A stretch of DNA of 64,000 nt. Origin: Actinernus sp. WN-2022 (lineage: Eukaryota; Cnidaria; Anthozoa; Actiniaria; Actinernidae). The stretch is taken from the NCBI GenBank assembly GCA_030867875.1, contig JAOWCC010000577.1, positions 84,053,740 through 84,117,739 on the forward strand, given 5' to 3'. Positions 35,190 to 47,350 of the stretch are shown here, piece by piece. The translations under genes were made by a program, and so were the position numbers. Below the pieces are notes generated by a model. The model saw only the letters and a program-made list of their open reading frames with translations. It did no database searches and was not told where the DNA came from. Each line of letters begins with the position of its first letter. Position 1 is the stretch's first letter.

Positions 35190-37070
35190 GTGGATACCGC
35201 TAACGATAATCCAACATGTGTGTTGGACGCTAGCTAGGTCATAGCGAGTGTTGGGCAGTGCCATGCAACTTGCATGGTAGTGAACCTGGGTGTATGGTGT
35301 TTTCCCACCTACTAAGGCACAACTGGAATTTTGGAGCACTTCCCGTGGAAATAAGTGGCCTAAACGTCATCGAGAAAGTTTCTCCTTGAAACGATTGTTA
35401 TTTTGCATCCAAGTGCATGGAATGTCATCACCAGCTCGCGAACTGACCGCCTTCCGCAGTTCATGCCGCATGGCAGTTGTCGCGTCGAGTACAGAAACCA
35501 TGGTTTTAACTCTGCCACATCACTCCATGCATTGTGATTTGAAGCTGCAACCTCATTCTAGCCACTTCTAAATAGGGGAGGGTTCCATTATGAACAGGAA
35601 AGGCATAGGATTTTCCACCTCTCCCCCCTCAGTTTTGCAAGGTTCGCATTTCTAACCCCAAATTTCTAGCAATATGTTGTGTTCGTCGTGTTTACTAACA
35701 AAAGCATTATTTTGAAGCTGCAACTTCATTCTAGCCACTTCTAATGGGGGAGGGTTGCATTATTAACAGGAAATGCATAGGATTTTTCACCCCTCCCCCC
35801 TCAGTTTTGCATGGTTCGCATATTTTACCCCAAATTGCCAAGCAATATGTTGTGTTCGTCGTGTTTACCACGCAAACTAAGATTTTAACGCTGCAACGTT
35901 ATTTCATCCAGTTCTGGACTCGGAAATAGGCAATGAAACTGTCCCAGCATGCTTTGCGGCCAAAACGGAAAGGGCGATGGATTTTTACGGGTAGAAAGGA
36001 ACATCGTACAGACATGGGGATTTTACCAAAATGTTACCCATAGAAAACTGCAGGGGTTCCTCGTAATGTGGTTGACATTAAAGTTCAGGGGGGGGGAATG
36101 CTAGCAAAAACAAAACTTCAAAACGACTTAACCTCCCCTGAACTTCATTTGCGCGAGTAATAACGCAAATATTTAATCTAGTTGGGCAAAAATACATAGG
36201 ATAGGCTAGTTTTGAATCCTTTAACTATTAGCTACATATGAAACATAAGCTATCAATTACAATTATTCCCTACCCCACCCCCCCTGGAAATAGTATACCC
36301 ATTTGTGTTAGCACAATGTCTCCGGAATGTCATTCATAACAAAACTGATCGGTTTCTAAGTTTTCACGTTCAACACCGAAACACAGAATTGACGTTAACC
36401 AGTTGCCCAGGCCCCGCTCGGCCAAGCAAAAAGCGAGAAAAAACGGCTTAACCCCCCTGAACTTCATTTGCGCGAGCGTTAACGCAAAAAAATAATCTAG
36501 TTGGGTGAAATTACATCAGATAGGCTGGTTTTTATGCCATTAACTATGCGCTAGATACCGAACATTAATTATTTAATTAATTAATTAATTAATTAATTAT
36601 TTAATGATCGTATTATTTCTATGTTTATCGTTAGGAACAAGTGGATACCGCTAACGATAATCAGACACTACTAAAAATGTAAAATGATTATTATTTCGGT
36701 CTCACCCTCCTCCCAGCCCACCCCCAACCTCAAATACTACTTTAGGTAACATCATCTGTTTCTTTTTAATATCTCCTATTGTTATTCATTTTACTATATC
36801 CATTATATTTCACAAGTGGATACCGCTAACGATAATCACAATATAATATTGGAATTGATTTAATGAAAATCAAGATTAAAAATAATTATTATTTCGGTCT
36901 CACCCTCCTCCCAGCCCCCTCTCCAGTCCCCCTGCCCTCAGTGGATTGATCTTTTCAAGAAAATGATATCAAAATTCGAGCTCTACTGCAAAAACGACTT
37001 CAGATAACATCAATTGTGTTTCTTTATCTCCTGTTATTATTCATTTTATTATATCTATTATATTACACTA
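35190..37070 (+). repeat. Satellite higher-order unit 3 (A+B+C, 1881 bp)
   Basis: Same module order and length as unit 2, with only scattered single-base differences such as CCAAATTGCCAAGC at about 35830. Confidence 0.95.
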
Positions 37071-38951
37071 GTGGATACCGCTAACGATAATCCAACATGT
37101 GTGTTGGACGCTAGCTAGGTCATAGCGAGTGTTGGGCAGTGCCATGCAACTTGCATGGTAGTGAACCTGGGTGTATGGTGTTTTCCCACCTACTAAGGCA
37201 CAACTGGAATTTTGGAGCACTTCCCGTGGAAATAAGTGGCCTAAACGTCGTCGAGAAAGTTTCTCCTTGAAACGATTGTTATTTTGCATCCAAGTGCATG
37301 GAATGTCATCACCAGCTCGCGAACTGACCGCCTTCCGCAGTTCATGCCGCATGGCAGTTGTCGCGTCGAGTACAGAAACCATGGTTTTAACTCTGCCACA
37401 TCACTCCATGCATTGTGATTTGAAGCTGCAACCTCATTCTAGCCACTTCTAAATAGGGGAGGGTTCCATTATGAACAGGAAAGGCATAGGATTTTCCACC
37501 TCTCCCCCCTCAGTTTTGCAAGGTTCGCATTTCTAACCCCAAATTTCTAGCAATATGTTGTGTTCGTCGTGTTTACTAACAAAAGCATTATTTTGAAGCT
37601 GCAACTTCATTCTAGCCACTTCTAATGGGGGAGGGTTGCATTATTAACAGGAAATGCATAGGATTTTTCACCCCTCCCCCCTCAGTTTTGCATGGTTCGC
37701 ATATTTTACCCCAAATTTCCAAGCAATATGTTGTGTTCGTCGTGTTTACCACGCAAACTAAGATTTTAACGCTGCAACGTTATTTCATCCAGTTCTGGAC
37801 TCGGAAATAGGCAATGAAACTGTCCCAGCATGCTTTGCGGCCAAAACGGAAAGGGCGATGGATTTTTACGGGTAGAAAGGAACATCGTACAGACATGGGG
37901 ATTTTACCAAAATGTTACCCATAGAAAACTGCAGGGGTTCCTCGTAATGTGGTTGACATTAAAGTTCAGGGGGGGGGAATGCTAGCAAAAACAAAACTTC
38001 AAAACGACTTAACCTCCCCTGAACTTCATTTGCGCGAGTAATAACGCAAATATTTAATCTAGTTGGGCAAAAATACATAGGATAGGCTAGTTTTGAATCC
38101 TTTAACTATTAGCTACATATGAAACATAAGCTATCAATTACAATTATTCCCTACCCCACCCCCCCTGGAAATAGTATACCCATTTGTGTTAGCACAATGT
38201 CTCCGGAATGTCATTCATAACAAAACTGATCGGTTTCTAAGTTTTCACGTTCAACACCGAAACACAGAATTGACGTTAACCAGTTGCCCAGGCCCCGCTC
38301 GGCCAAGCAAAAAGCGAGAAAAAACGGCTTAACCCCCCTGAACTTCATTTGCGCGAGCGTTAACGCAAAAAAATAATCTAGTTGGGTGAAATTACATCAG
38401 ATAGGCTGGTTTTTATGCCATTAACTATGCGCTAGATACCGAACATTAATTATTTAATTAATTAATTAATTAATTAATTATTTAATGATCGTATTATTTC
38501 TATGTTTATCGTTAGGAACAAGTGGATACCGCTAACGATAATCAGACACTACTAAAAATGTAAAATGATTATTATTTCGGTCTCACCCTCCTCCCAGCCC
38601 ACCCCCAACCTCAAATACTACTTTAGGTAACATCATCTGTTTCTTTTTAATATCTCCTATTGTTATTCATTTTACTATATCCATTATATTTCACAAGTGG
38701 ATACCGCTAACGATAATCACAATATAATATTGGAATTGATTTAATGAAAATCAAGATTAAAAATAATTATTATTTCGGTCTCACCCTCCTCCCAGCCCCC
38801 TCTCCAGTCCCCCTGCCCTCAGTGGATTGATCTTTTCAAGAAAATGATATCAAAATTCGAGCTCTACTGCAAAAACGACTTCAGATAACATCAATTGTGT
38901 TTCTTTATCTCCTGTTATTATTCATTTTATTATATCTATTATATTACACTA
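37071..38951 (+). repeat. Satellite higher-order unit 4 (A+B+C, 1881 bp)
   Basis: Same length and module order. It differs from unit 3 mainly at AAACGTCGTCGAGAAAG (units 2, 3 and 5 have AAACGTCATCGAGAAAG), a useful variant for ordering copies. Confidence 0.95.
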
Positions 38952-40835
38952 GTGGATACCGCTAACGATAATCCAACATGTGTGTTGGACGCTAGCTAGG
39001 TCATAGCGAGTGTTGGGCAGTGCCATGCAACTTGCATGGTAGTGAACCTGGGTGTATGGTGTTTTCCCACCTACTAAGGCACAACTGGAATTTTGGAGCA
39101 CTTCCCGTGGAAATAAGTGGCCTAAACGTCATCGAGAAAGTTTCTCCTTGAAACGATTGTTATTTTGCATCCAAGTGCATGGAATGTCATCACCAGCTCG
39201 CGAACTGACCGCCTTCCGCAGTTCATGCCGCATGGCAGTTGTCGCGTCGAGTACAGAAACCATGGTTTTAACTCTGCCACATCACTCCATGCATTGTGAT
39301 TTGAAGCTGCAACCTCATTCTAGCCACTTCTAAATGGGGGAGGGTTCCATTATGAACAGGAAAGGCATAGGATTTTCCACCTCTCCCCCCTCAGTTTTGC
39401 AAGGTTCGCATTTCTAACCCCAAATTTCTAGCAATATGTTGTGTTCGTCGTGTTTACTAACAAAAGCATTATTTTGAAGCTGCAACTTCATTCTAGCCAC
39501 TTCTAATGGGGGAGGGTTGCATTATTAACAGGAAATGCATAGGATTTTTCACCCCTCCCCCCTCAGTTTTGCATGGTTCGCATATTTTACCCCCAAATTT
39601 CCAAGCAATATGTTGTGTTCGTCGTGTTTACCACGCAAACTAAGATTTTAACGCTGCAACGTTATTTCATCCAGTTCTGGACTCGGAAATAGGCAATGAA
39701 ACTGTCCCAGCATGCTTTGCGGCCAAAACGGAAAGGGCGATGGATTTTTACGGGTAGAAAGGAACATCGTACAGACATGGGGATTTTACCAAAATGTTAC
39801 CCATAGAAAACTGCAGGGGTTCCTCGTAATGTGGTTGACATTAAAGTTCAGGGGGGGGAATGCTAGCAAAAACAAAACTTCAAAACGACTTAACCTCCCC
39901 TGAACTTCATTTGCGCGAGTAATAACGCAAATATTTAATCTAGTTGGCAAAAAATACATAGGATAGGCTAGTTTTGAATCCTTTAACTATTAGCTACATA
40001 TGAAACATAAGCTATCAATTACAATTATTCCCTACCCCACCCCCCCTGGAAATAGTATACCCATTTGTGTTAGCACAATGTCTCCGGAATGTCATTCATA
40101 ACAAAACTGATCGGGTTTCTAAAGTTTTCACGTTCAACACCGAAACACAGAATTGACGTTAACCAGTTGCCCAGGCCCCGCTCGGCCAAGCAAAAAGCGA
40201 GAAAAAAACGGCTTAACCCCCCTGAACTTCATTTGCGCGAGCGTTAACGCAAAAAAATTAATCTAGTTGGGTGAAATTACATCAGATAGGCTGGTTTTTA
40301 TGCCATTAACTATGCGCTAGATACCGAACATAATTATTTAATTAATTAATTAATTAATTAATTATTTAATGATCGTATTATTTCTATGTTTATCGTTAGG
40401 AACAAGTGGATACCGCTAACGATAATCAGACACTACTAAAAATGTAAAAATGATTATTATTTCGTCTCACCCTCCTCCCAGCCCACCCCCAACCTCAAAT
40501 ACTACTTTAGGTAACATCATCTGTTTCTTTTTAATATCTCCTATTGCTATTCATTTTACTATATCCCATTATATTTCACAAGTGGATACCGCTAACGATA
40601 TCACAATATAATATTGGAATTGATTTAATGAAAATCAAGATTAAAAATAATTATTATTTCGGTCTCACCCTCCTCCCAGCCCCCTCTCCAGTCCCCCTGC
40701 CCTCAGTGGATTGATCTGTTCAAGAAAATGATATCAAAATTCGAGCTCTACTGCAAAAACGACTTCAGATAACATCAATTGTGTTTCTTTATCTCCTGTT
40801 ATTATTCATTTTATTATATCTATTATATTACACTA
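38952..40835 (+). repeat. Satellite higher-order unit 5 (A+B+C, 1884 bp)
   Basis: Same module order. From about 39.6 kb onward it shows single-base gains and losses in homopolymers (for example CGGGTTTCTAAAGTTTTC for CGGTTTCTAAGTTTTC, and GATATCACAAT for GATAATCACAAT) that are absent from units 2-4. Confidence 0.93.
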
Positions 40836-41970
40836 GTGGATACCGCTAACGATAATCCAACATGTGTGTTGGACGCTAGCTAGGTCATAGCGAGTGTTGG
40901 GCAGTGCCATGCAACTTGCATGGTAGTGAACCTGGGTGTATGGTGTTTTCCCACCTACTAAGGCTCAACTGGAATTTTGGAGCACTTCCCGTGGAAATAA
41001 GTGGCCTAAAACGTCGTCGAGAAAGTTTCTCCTTGAAACGATTGTTATTTTGCATCCAAGTGCATGGAATGTCATCACCAGCTCGCGAACTGACCGCCTT
41101 CCGCAGTTCATGCCGCATGGCAGTTGTCGCGTCGAGTACAGAAACCATGGTTTTAACTCTGCCACATCACTCCATGCATTGTGATTTGAAGCTGCAACCT
41201 CATTCTAGCCACTTCTAAATGGGGGAGGGTTCCATTATGAACAGCAAAGGCATAGGATTTTCCACCCCTCCCCCTTCAGTTTTGCAGGGTTCGCATATCT
41301 TACCCCACATTTGCAACCAATATGTTGTGTTCGTCGTGTTTACTACCAACACTATGGTTTTAGCGCTGCAACTTCATTCGAGCCCAATTCTAATGGGGAG
41401 GGTTCCATTATTAACAGGAAAGGCATAGGATTTTCCACCCCTCCCCCCCTCAGTTTTGCAGGGTTCGCATTTCTTACGCCAAATTTCCAAGCAATAGGTT
41501 GTGTTCGTCGTGTTTACTACCAAAACTATGATTTTAACGCTGCAACGCTATTTAATCCAGTTCTGGACTGGGAAATGCCAAATTAAACTCTCCCAGCATG
41601 CTTTGCGGCCAAAACGGAAAGGGCGATGGATTTTTACGGGTAGAAAGGAACATCGTAGAGACATGGAGTTTTCACCAAAATGTTACCCATAGGAAACTGC
41701 AGGGGTTCCTGTTAATTTGGTCGAGATTAAGGTTTAGGGGGGGAAATGATAGCCAAAAAAAAACTTCAAAACGGCTTAACCCCCCCTGAACTTCATTTGC
41801 GCGAGTAATTACGCAAAAATTTCATCTAGTTGGGTTGAAATTACATAAGATAGGCTGGTTTTTATGCCATTAACTATGCGCTAGATACCGAACATTAATT
41901 AATTAATTAATTAATTAATTATTTAATGATCGTATTATTTCTATGTTTATCGTTAGGAATAAAGGAACTA
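40836..41970 (+). repeat. Short satellite unit 6 (module A with internal deletion; no B or C)
   Basis: 1135 bp. The head is young-type and the middle is old-type (CCCCACATTTGCAACCAATATG). The segment between the two CCTGAACTTCATTTGCGCGAG copies is missing: in unit 1 these lie at about 32375 and 32694, 319 bp apart, close to the length deficit (1452 minus 1135 is 317). It ends TTATCGTTAGGAATAAAGGAAC with a small duplication before the next box. Confidence 0.9.
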
Positions 41971-43878
41971 GTGGATACCGCTAACGATAATCCAACATGT
42001 GTGTTGGACGCTAGCTAGGTCATAGCGAGTGTTGGGCAGTGCCATGCAACTTGCATGGTAGTGAACCTGGGTGTATGGTGTTTTCCCACCTACTAAGGCT
42101 CAACTGGAATTTTGGAGCACTTCCCGTGGAAATAAGTGGCCTAAACATCGTCGAGAAAGTTTCTCCTTGAAACGATTGTTATTTTGCATCCAAGTGCATG
42201 GAATGTCATCACCAGCTCGCGAACTGACCGCCTTCCGCAGTTCATGCCGCATGGCAGTTGTCGCGTCGAGTACAGAAACCATGGTTTTAACTCTGCCACA
42301 TCACTCCATGCATTGTGATTTGAAGCTGCAACCTCATTCTAGCCACTTCTAAATGGGGGGAGGGTTCCATTATGAACAGGAAAGGCATAGGGATTTTCCA
42401 CCCCTCCCCCCTCAGTTTTGCAAGGTTCGCATTTCTAACCCCAAATTTCTAGCAATATGTTGTGTTCGTCGTGTTTACCTAACAAAAGCATTATTTGAAG
42501 CTGCAACTTCATTCTAGCCACTTCTAATGGGGGAGGGTTGCATTATTAACAGGAAATGCATAGGATTTTTCACACCCTCCCCCCTCAGTTTTGCATGGTT
42601 CGCATATTTTACCCCAAATTTCCAAGCAATATGTTGTGTTCGTCGTGTTTACCACGCAAACTAAGATTTTAACGCTGCAACGTTATTTCATCCAGTTCTG
42701 GACTCGGAAATAGGCAATGAAACTGTCCCAGCATGCTTTGCGGCCAAAACGGAAAGGGCTATGGATTTTTACGGGTAGAAAGGAACATCGTACAGACATG
42801 GGGATTTTACCCAAAATGTTACCCATAGAAAACTGCAGGGGTTCCTCGTAATGTGGTTGACATTAAAGTTCAGGGGGGGGGGGGGGAATGCTAGCAAAAA
42901 CAAAACTTCAAAACGACTTAACCTCCCTGAACTTCATTTGCGCGAGTAATAACGCAAATATTTAATCTAGTTGGGCAAAAATACATAGGATAGGCTAGTT
43001 TTGAATCCTTTAACTATTAGCTACATATGAAACATAAGCTATCAATTACAATTATTCCCTACCCCACCCCCCCTGGAAATAGTATACCCATTTGTGTTAG
43101 CACAATGTCTCCGGAATGTCATTCATAACAAAACTGATCGGTTTCTAAGTTTTCACGTTCAACACCGAAACACAGAATTGACGTTAACCCAGTTGCCCAG
43201 GCCCCCGCTCGGCCAAGCAAAAAGGCGAGAAAAAAACGGGCTTACACCCCCCTGAACCTTCATTTTGCGCGAGCGTTAACGCAAAAAAATAATCTAGTTG
43301 GGGTGAAATTACATCAGATAGGCTGGTTTTTATGCCATTAACTATGCGCTAGATACCGAACATTAATTATTATAATTAATTAATTAATTAATTAATTATT
43401 TAATGATCGTATTAATTTCTATGTTTATCGTTAGGAACAAGTGGATACCCGCTAACGATAATCAGACACTACTAAAAATGTAAAATGATTATTATTTCGG
43501 TCTCACCCCTCCTCCCAGCCCACCCCCAACCTCAAATACTACTTTAGGTAACATCATCTGTTTCCTTTTTAATATCTCCTATTGTTATTCATTTTACTAT
43601 ATCCATTATATTTCACAAGTGGATACCGCTACACGATAATCACAATATAAATATTGGAATTGATTTAATGAAAATCAAGATTAAAAATAATTATTATTTC
43701 GGTCTCACCCTCCTCCCAGCCCCCTCTCCAGTCCCCCTGCCCTCAGTGGATTGATTCTTTTCAAGAAAACTGATATCAAAAATTCGAGCTCTACTGCAAA
43801 AACGACTTCAGATAACATCAATTGTGTTTCTTTATCTCCTGTTATTATTCATTTTATTATATCTATTATATTACACTA
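41971..43878 (+). repeat. Satellite higher-order unit 7 (A+B+C, 1908 bp, indel-rich)
   Basis: Standard module order, but about 27 bp longer than units 2-4 because of many one-base insertions (for example AACCCAGTTGCCCAGGCCCC, TGGATACCCGCTAACG, CTACACGATAATC) and a longer G run at 42873-42886. The pattern looks like uncorrected sequencing error. Confidence 0.9.
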
Positions 43879-44758
43879 GTGGATACCGCTAACGATAATC
43901 CCAACATGTGTGTTGGACGCTAGCTAGGTCATAGCGAGTTGTTGGGCAGTGCCATGCAACTTGCATGGTAGTGAACCTGGGTGTATGGTGTTTTCCCACC
44001 TACTAAGGCTCAACTGGAATTTTGGAGCACTTCCCCGTGGAAATAAGTGGCCTAAACGTCGTCGAGAAAGTTTCTCCTTGAAACGATTGTTATTTTGCAT
44101 CCAAGTGCATGGAATGTCATCACCCAGCTCGCGAACTGACCGCCTTCCGCAGTTCATGCCGCATGGCAGTTGTCGCGTCGAGTACAGAAAACCATGGGTT
44201 TTAACTCTGCCACATCACTCCATGCATTGTGATTTGAAGCTGCAACCTCATTCTAGCCACTTCTAAATGGGGGGAGGGTTCCATTATGAACAGGAAAGGC
44301 ATAGGATTTTCCACCCCTCCCCCCTCAGTTTTGCAAGGTTCGCATTTCCAACCCCAAATTTCTAGCAATATGTTGTGTTCGTCGTGTTTACTAACAAAAG
44401 CATTATTTTGAAGCTGCAACTTCATTCTAGCCACTTCTAATGGGGGAGGGTTGCATTATTAACAGGAAATGCATAGGATTTTTCACCCCCTCCCCCCCTC
44501 AGTTTTGCATGGTTCGCATATTTTACCCCAAATTTCCAAGCAATATGTTGTGTTCGTCGTGTTTACCACGCAAAACTAAGATTTTAACGCTGCAACGTTA
44601 TTTCATCCAGTTCTGGACTCGGAAATAGGCAATGAAACTGTCCCCAGCATGCTTTGCGGCCAAAACGGAAAGGGCGATGGATTTTTACGGGTAGAAAGGA
44701 ACATCGTACAGACATGGGGATTTTACCAAAATGTTACCCATAGAAAACTGCAGGGGTT
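43879..44758 (+). repeat. Satellite unit 8 (partial, cut by the gap)
   Basis: Module A from its box to AACTGCAGGGGTT, where the assembly stops. Indel-rich like unit 7. The true end of the array is not present in the window. Confidence 0.9.
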
Positions 44759-44858
44759 NNNNNNNNNNNNNNNNNNNNNNNNNNNNNNNNNNNNNNNNNN
44801 NNNNNNNNNNNNNNNNNNNNNNNNNNNNNNNNNNNNNNNNNNNNNNNNNNNNNNNNNN
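44759..44858. other. Assembly gap of exactly 100 N
   Basis: 100 consecutive N, the customary placeholder for a gap of unknown size. The right flank starts with a C run and (CA)n and does not continue the satellite unit, so the remaining array length is unknown. Confidence 0.98.
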
Positions 44859-45239
44859 CCCCCCCCCCCCCCCCGCCACACACACACTTTTTTGCCAAAA
44901 AAAATACGTTGCCTACTTACTTCTCAGTCATATCAGAGTTTGGCCATACCAACTCAATGACAATTTTTAGCCCCGCAACTATTTTAAGTCCCCTACCCCT
45001 CCCCCATGTGACATTTCGCTTCGCCGTCCCTGTAGAAAGTTTCCCAAATAGGATTTCTTTCTCTCTTTTTACATAGTTACAGATTGTCCGCTTCAATCAT
45101 TTTCTTTAAAAAATATTGTGAAATCATAGTTATTTCCTATTTTTAAGAGGTTTATTTCTGTATAACAAATGACATACCAAGTTTCAACAATAGAAAAATT
45201 ACTACCTTTGTGCATTCTTCTTACGCGATCCATTACTTA

Positions 45240-45699
45240 AAGTGCCTATGAACCTTATTTTTTTTATTTCAGATATCAATTCTACATCAAGTGAATATTA
45301 GAATGGTACAATATATCTTCCTTTGAATGCTGTGACGCTGAGTTAAGGAGGTATTTTAATATCCAAAATGCTAATTACATGACATCAGGGGAGGTACAAT
45401 TATTATACAAAATATTTTGTTATAATTAAACAAATGTTTATAATTATCAGTGTTATACCCATGGTTGAAATAAAATGATGTTAGAAATTTGTTTTCCTAT
45501 ATCAGTAGAAACGCCCATTCACAACCACTAAGAAGTGATTGTAGATACCTGCTCTGACGTCATGTAATTAGCATTTTGGATCTTAAAACCTCGTTAACTC
45601 AGCGGCACAGCATTCAAAGCAAAATATATTTTACCATTCTACTATTCACTTGATTTAGAATTGATATCTAAAATAAAAATATATTGTTCATAGGCACTT
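45240..45699. mobile_element. 460-bp foldback MITE with TA target site
   Basis: Inverted arms of about 150 bp start AAGTGCCTATGAAC on the left and end GTTCATAGGCACTT on the right. They continue through ATCAA-TCTACATCAAGTGAAT and GTTAA-GAGGT-TTAA to ATTTTGGAT and GCTAATTACATGAC. TA lies immediately outside both ends, which suits a Tc1/mariner-related MITE. No coding capacity. Confidence 0.8.
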
Positions 45700-47147
45700 T
45701 ATAATTAAATGATATATATAAAGCGGAATCAGGGTGAAAATTCGGTTCATAAACCGAGCACAGGCACACTGTATAACAAACACAGCGTAACTCGAACAAC
45801 CACATCGTATAACAAACAACTAACAACCACTCATGGGCACTGGTAACGACTCCCATAATTCTCTACGGTGCGGCTTTTCCTTCGTGGCTTCCATCTTGTC
45901 GGACGTTCAAGAGAAGTATACTTAAGAGCCGTTTTTTATATTTTATTACATTTCCGATCACTCTCTTTGAATTGTATTTGGTGAGATGACCGATGGAAGT
46001 GATGACCGTCGTAGTGTAGATCTAAAAGGAAACTTCAGGATTTGATCGACAACATTGATGATTGCTCAACTTCCACTTCCCTTGCCTGCGTAGCAGGAGT
46101 TTTGGGGAATTTTTTCGTCAACTATCGCAGCCATCGAAAACCGCCGCCACGTTATGGAGGATAGTTGTGGATATTACCGAGCAGCTTACAGACAAGTGAG
46201 TAGCCAGCACCAGTTATTTTATGTTCTGTGAAATGGACAAAAACTCGCGGGAGGTGATCGCTGCTTCGCTCGGAGGTGAATAGCAAAGGATATCCCATGT
46301 TTAAGTAGCCAATCAGAGCGCGCGAGAAGCACTATTCATTGGTGTGGTATATGCTAAATTGTTTTAGCCGAAATTTTTAAACAAGAGTATAAGTCAGGTA
46401 CGCATACACGTACCTGAATGCGTAAATATATTTATGCTTGGTTTCTGATATTGTTTGTTAACTATGGTTGATGTCTCGTTACGAGCTGTTCAGTACCTTT
46501 GTTTTTGTTTTCATATTAATATTGTAGTTTCTAAAATCTCTTTTACAATACCTGCCTTGTTACAGGACTGTCGGATATCAAGAGAAAGGGGATATAACTT
46601 TAGAGATTACCGTGCCGAAGTAATAAGAGTACGATGTAATTGGTTTACCGATATTAACTGTCATTCCCATAGTTTCGATTGGAGGATTTCTTGAACAGGC
46701 TATCCATCGTGGCATAACTAACCGTGAGCGATTCCTTGAATTTGGTCAAAACAAACTGGTACCAAATCTACAACCATTTAATGGAATAAATCCTCGGTCT
46801 GTTGTAAACATGGGTGAGTAAGAACGTATTTACGCGTTTTCATGAAAATAGTTTACAGGCCTTGAAAAATAGTTTACGTTGCAATGGCGCAAAGTTATTC
46901 ATTATACTAAATGAGAGCTTTGCGGGAGGTTTCCACTTTCCAGGCTTCCTTCTCAGGAATTAGACAGTGTGACAGCTTGCGAATTTAGGGGAATAAAAGA
47001 GCTTAAAATAAAAAAAAATCAATACATTGACACTTAAATAAAGTCACTTACTTATCACCGATCAAATGCATTCTCGGCCTCGAGCAGGGCGTTTGCCTTG
47101 TTGCTCGGGCCAGGCCTTTGGCCGGCACGAGTCAGAAATCGCAAGTG
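45700..47147. other. No supported gene; possible decayed exon near 46.56-46.81 kb
   Basis: A plus-strand stretch ending at 46813 reads GFLEQAIHRGITNRERFLEF and continues for about 25 more codons to a GT donor-like GTGAGTAAG. An acceptor-like TTGTTACAG precedes 46565. The intervening frame contains stops, so this is at best a decayed exon. A short palindrome, CAGGTACG-CATACA-CGTACCTG, lies at about 46395. The rest is AT-rich and unrecognised. Confidence 0.3.
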
Positions 47148-47350
47148 TTTTATTTGTGTGTGTTAATTACGAGTTGGGGCAACACGTGACAGGGTCAACC
47201 AATAGAAAAACATTTGAACAAGCTACCTGAAGTGTCACGTGGGTAAATAAACCATTTACAAATACGTTTTTAAGATCAGATTCGATATCGCTTGGGACAC
47301 TGCGGGTCACTTAATTTATTTACATGACTTATCATAATGAAAACAAGATG
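47148..47350 (+). repeat. Dispersed repeat, copy 2 (partner of 4.53-4.66 kb)
   Basis: Shares CACGTGACAGGGTCAACCAA, CAGATTCGATATCGCTTGGG and TGCGGGTCACTTAATTTATT with the first copy. Also contains TGTCACGTGGGTAAATAAAC, absent from the other copy. Confidence 0.7.

Noticed and set aside
33409..42352. Repeated 93-codon frame present in several satellite units (MYGVFPPTKAQLEFW...)
   Set aside because: Its conservation only mirrors the near-identity of the copies. Older units break or shift the frame, and non-coding parts are equally conserved.
20035..44758. Telomeric or rDNA array
   Set aside because: No TTAGGG-type repeats and no rRNA-like sequence; unit structure and content do not fit either.
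20035..44758. Hammerhead-ribozyme retrozyme array
   Set aside because: I looked for the CTGATGA core with a GAAA partner inside the units and did not find it.
46455..46813. Plus-strand exon ending at GTGAGTAAG
   Set aside because: In-frame stops before the readable part and no homologous family named; kept only as a remark in the region entry.
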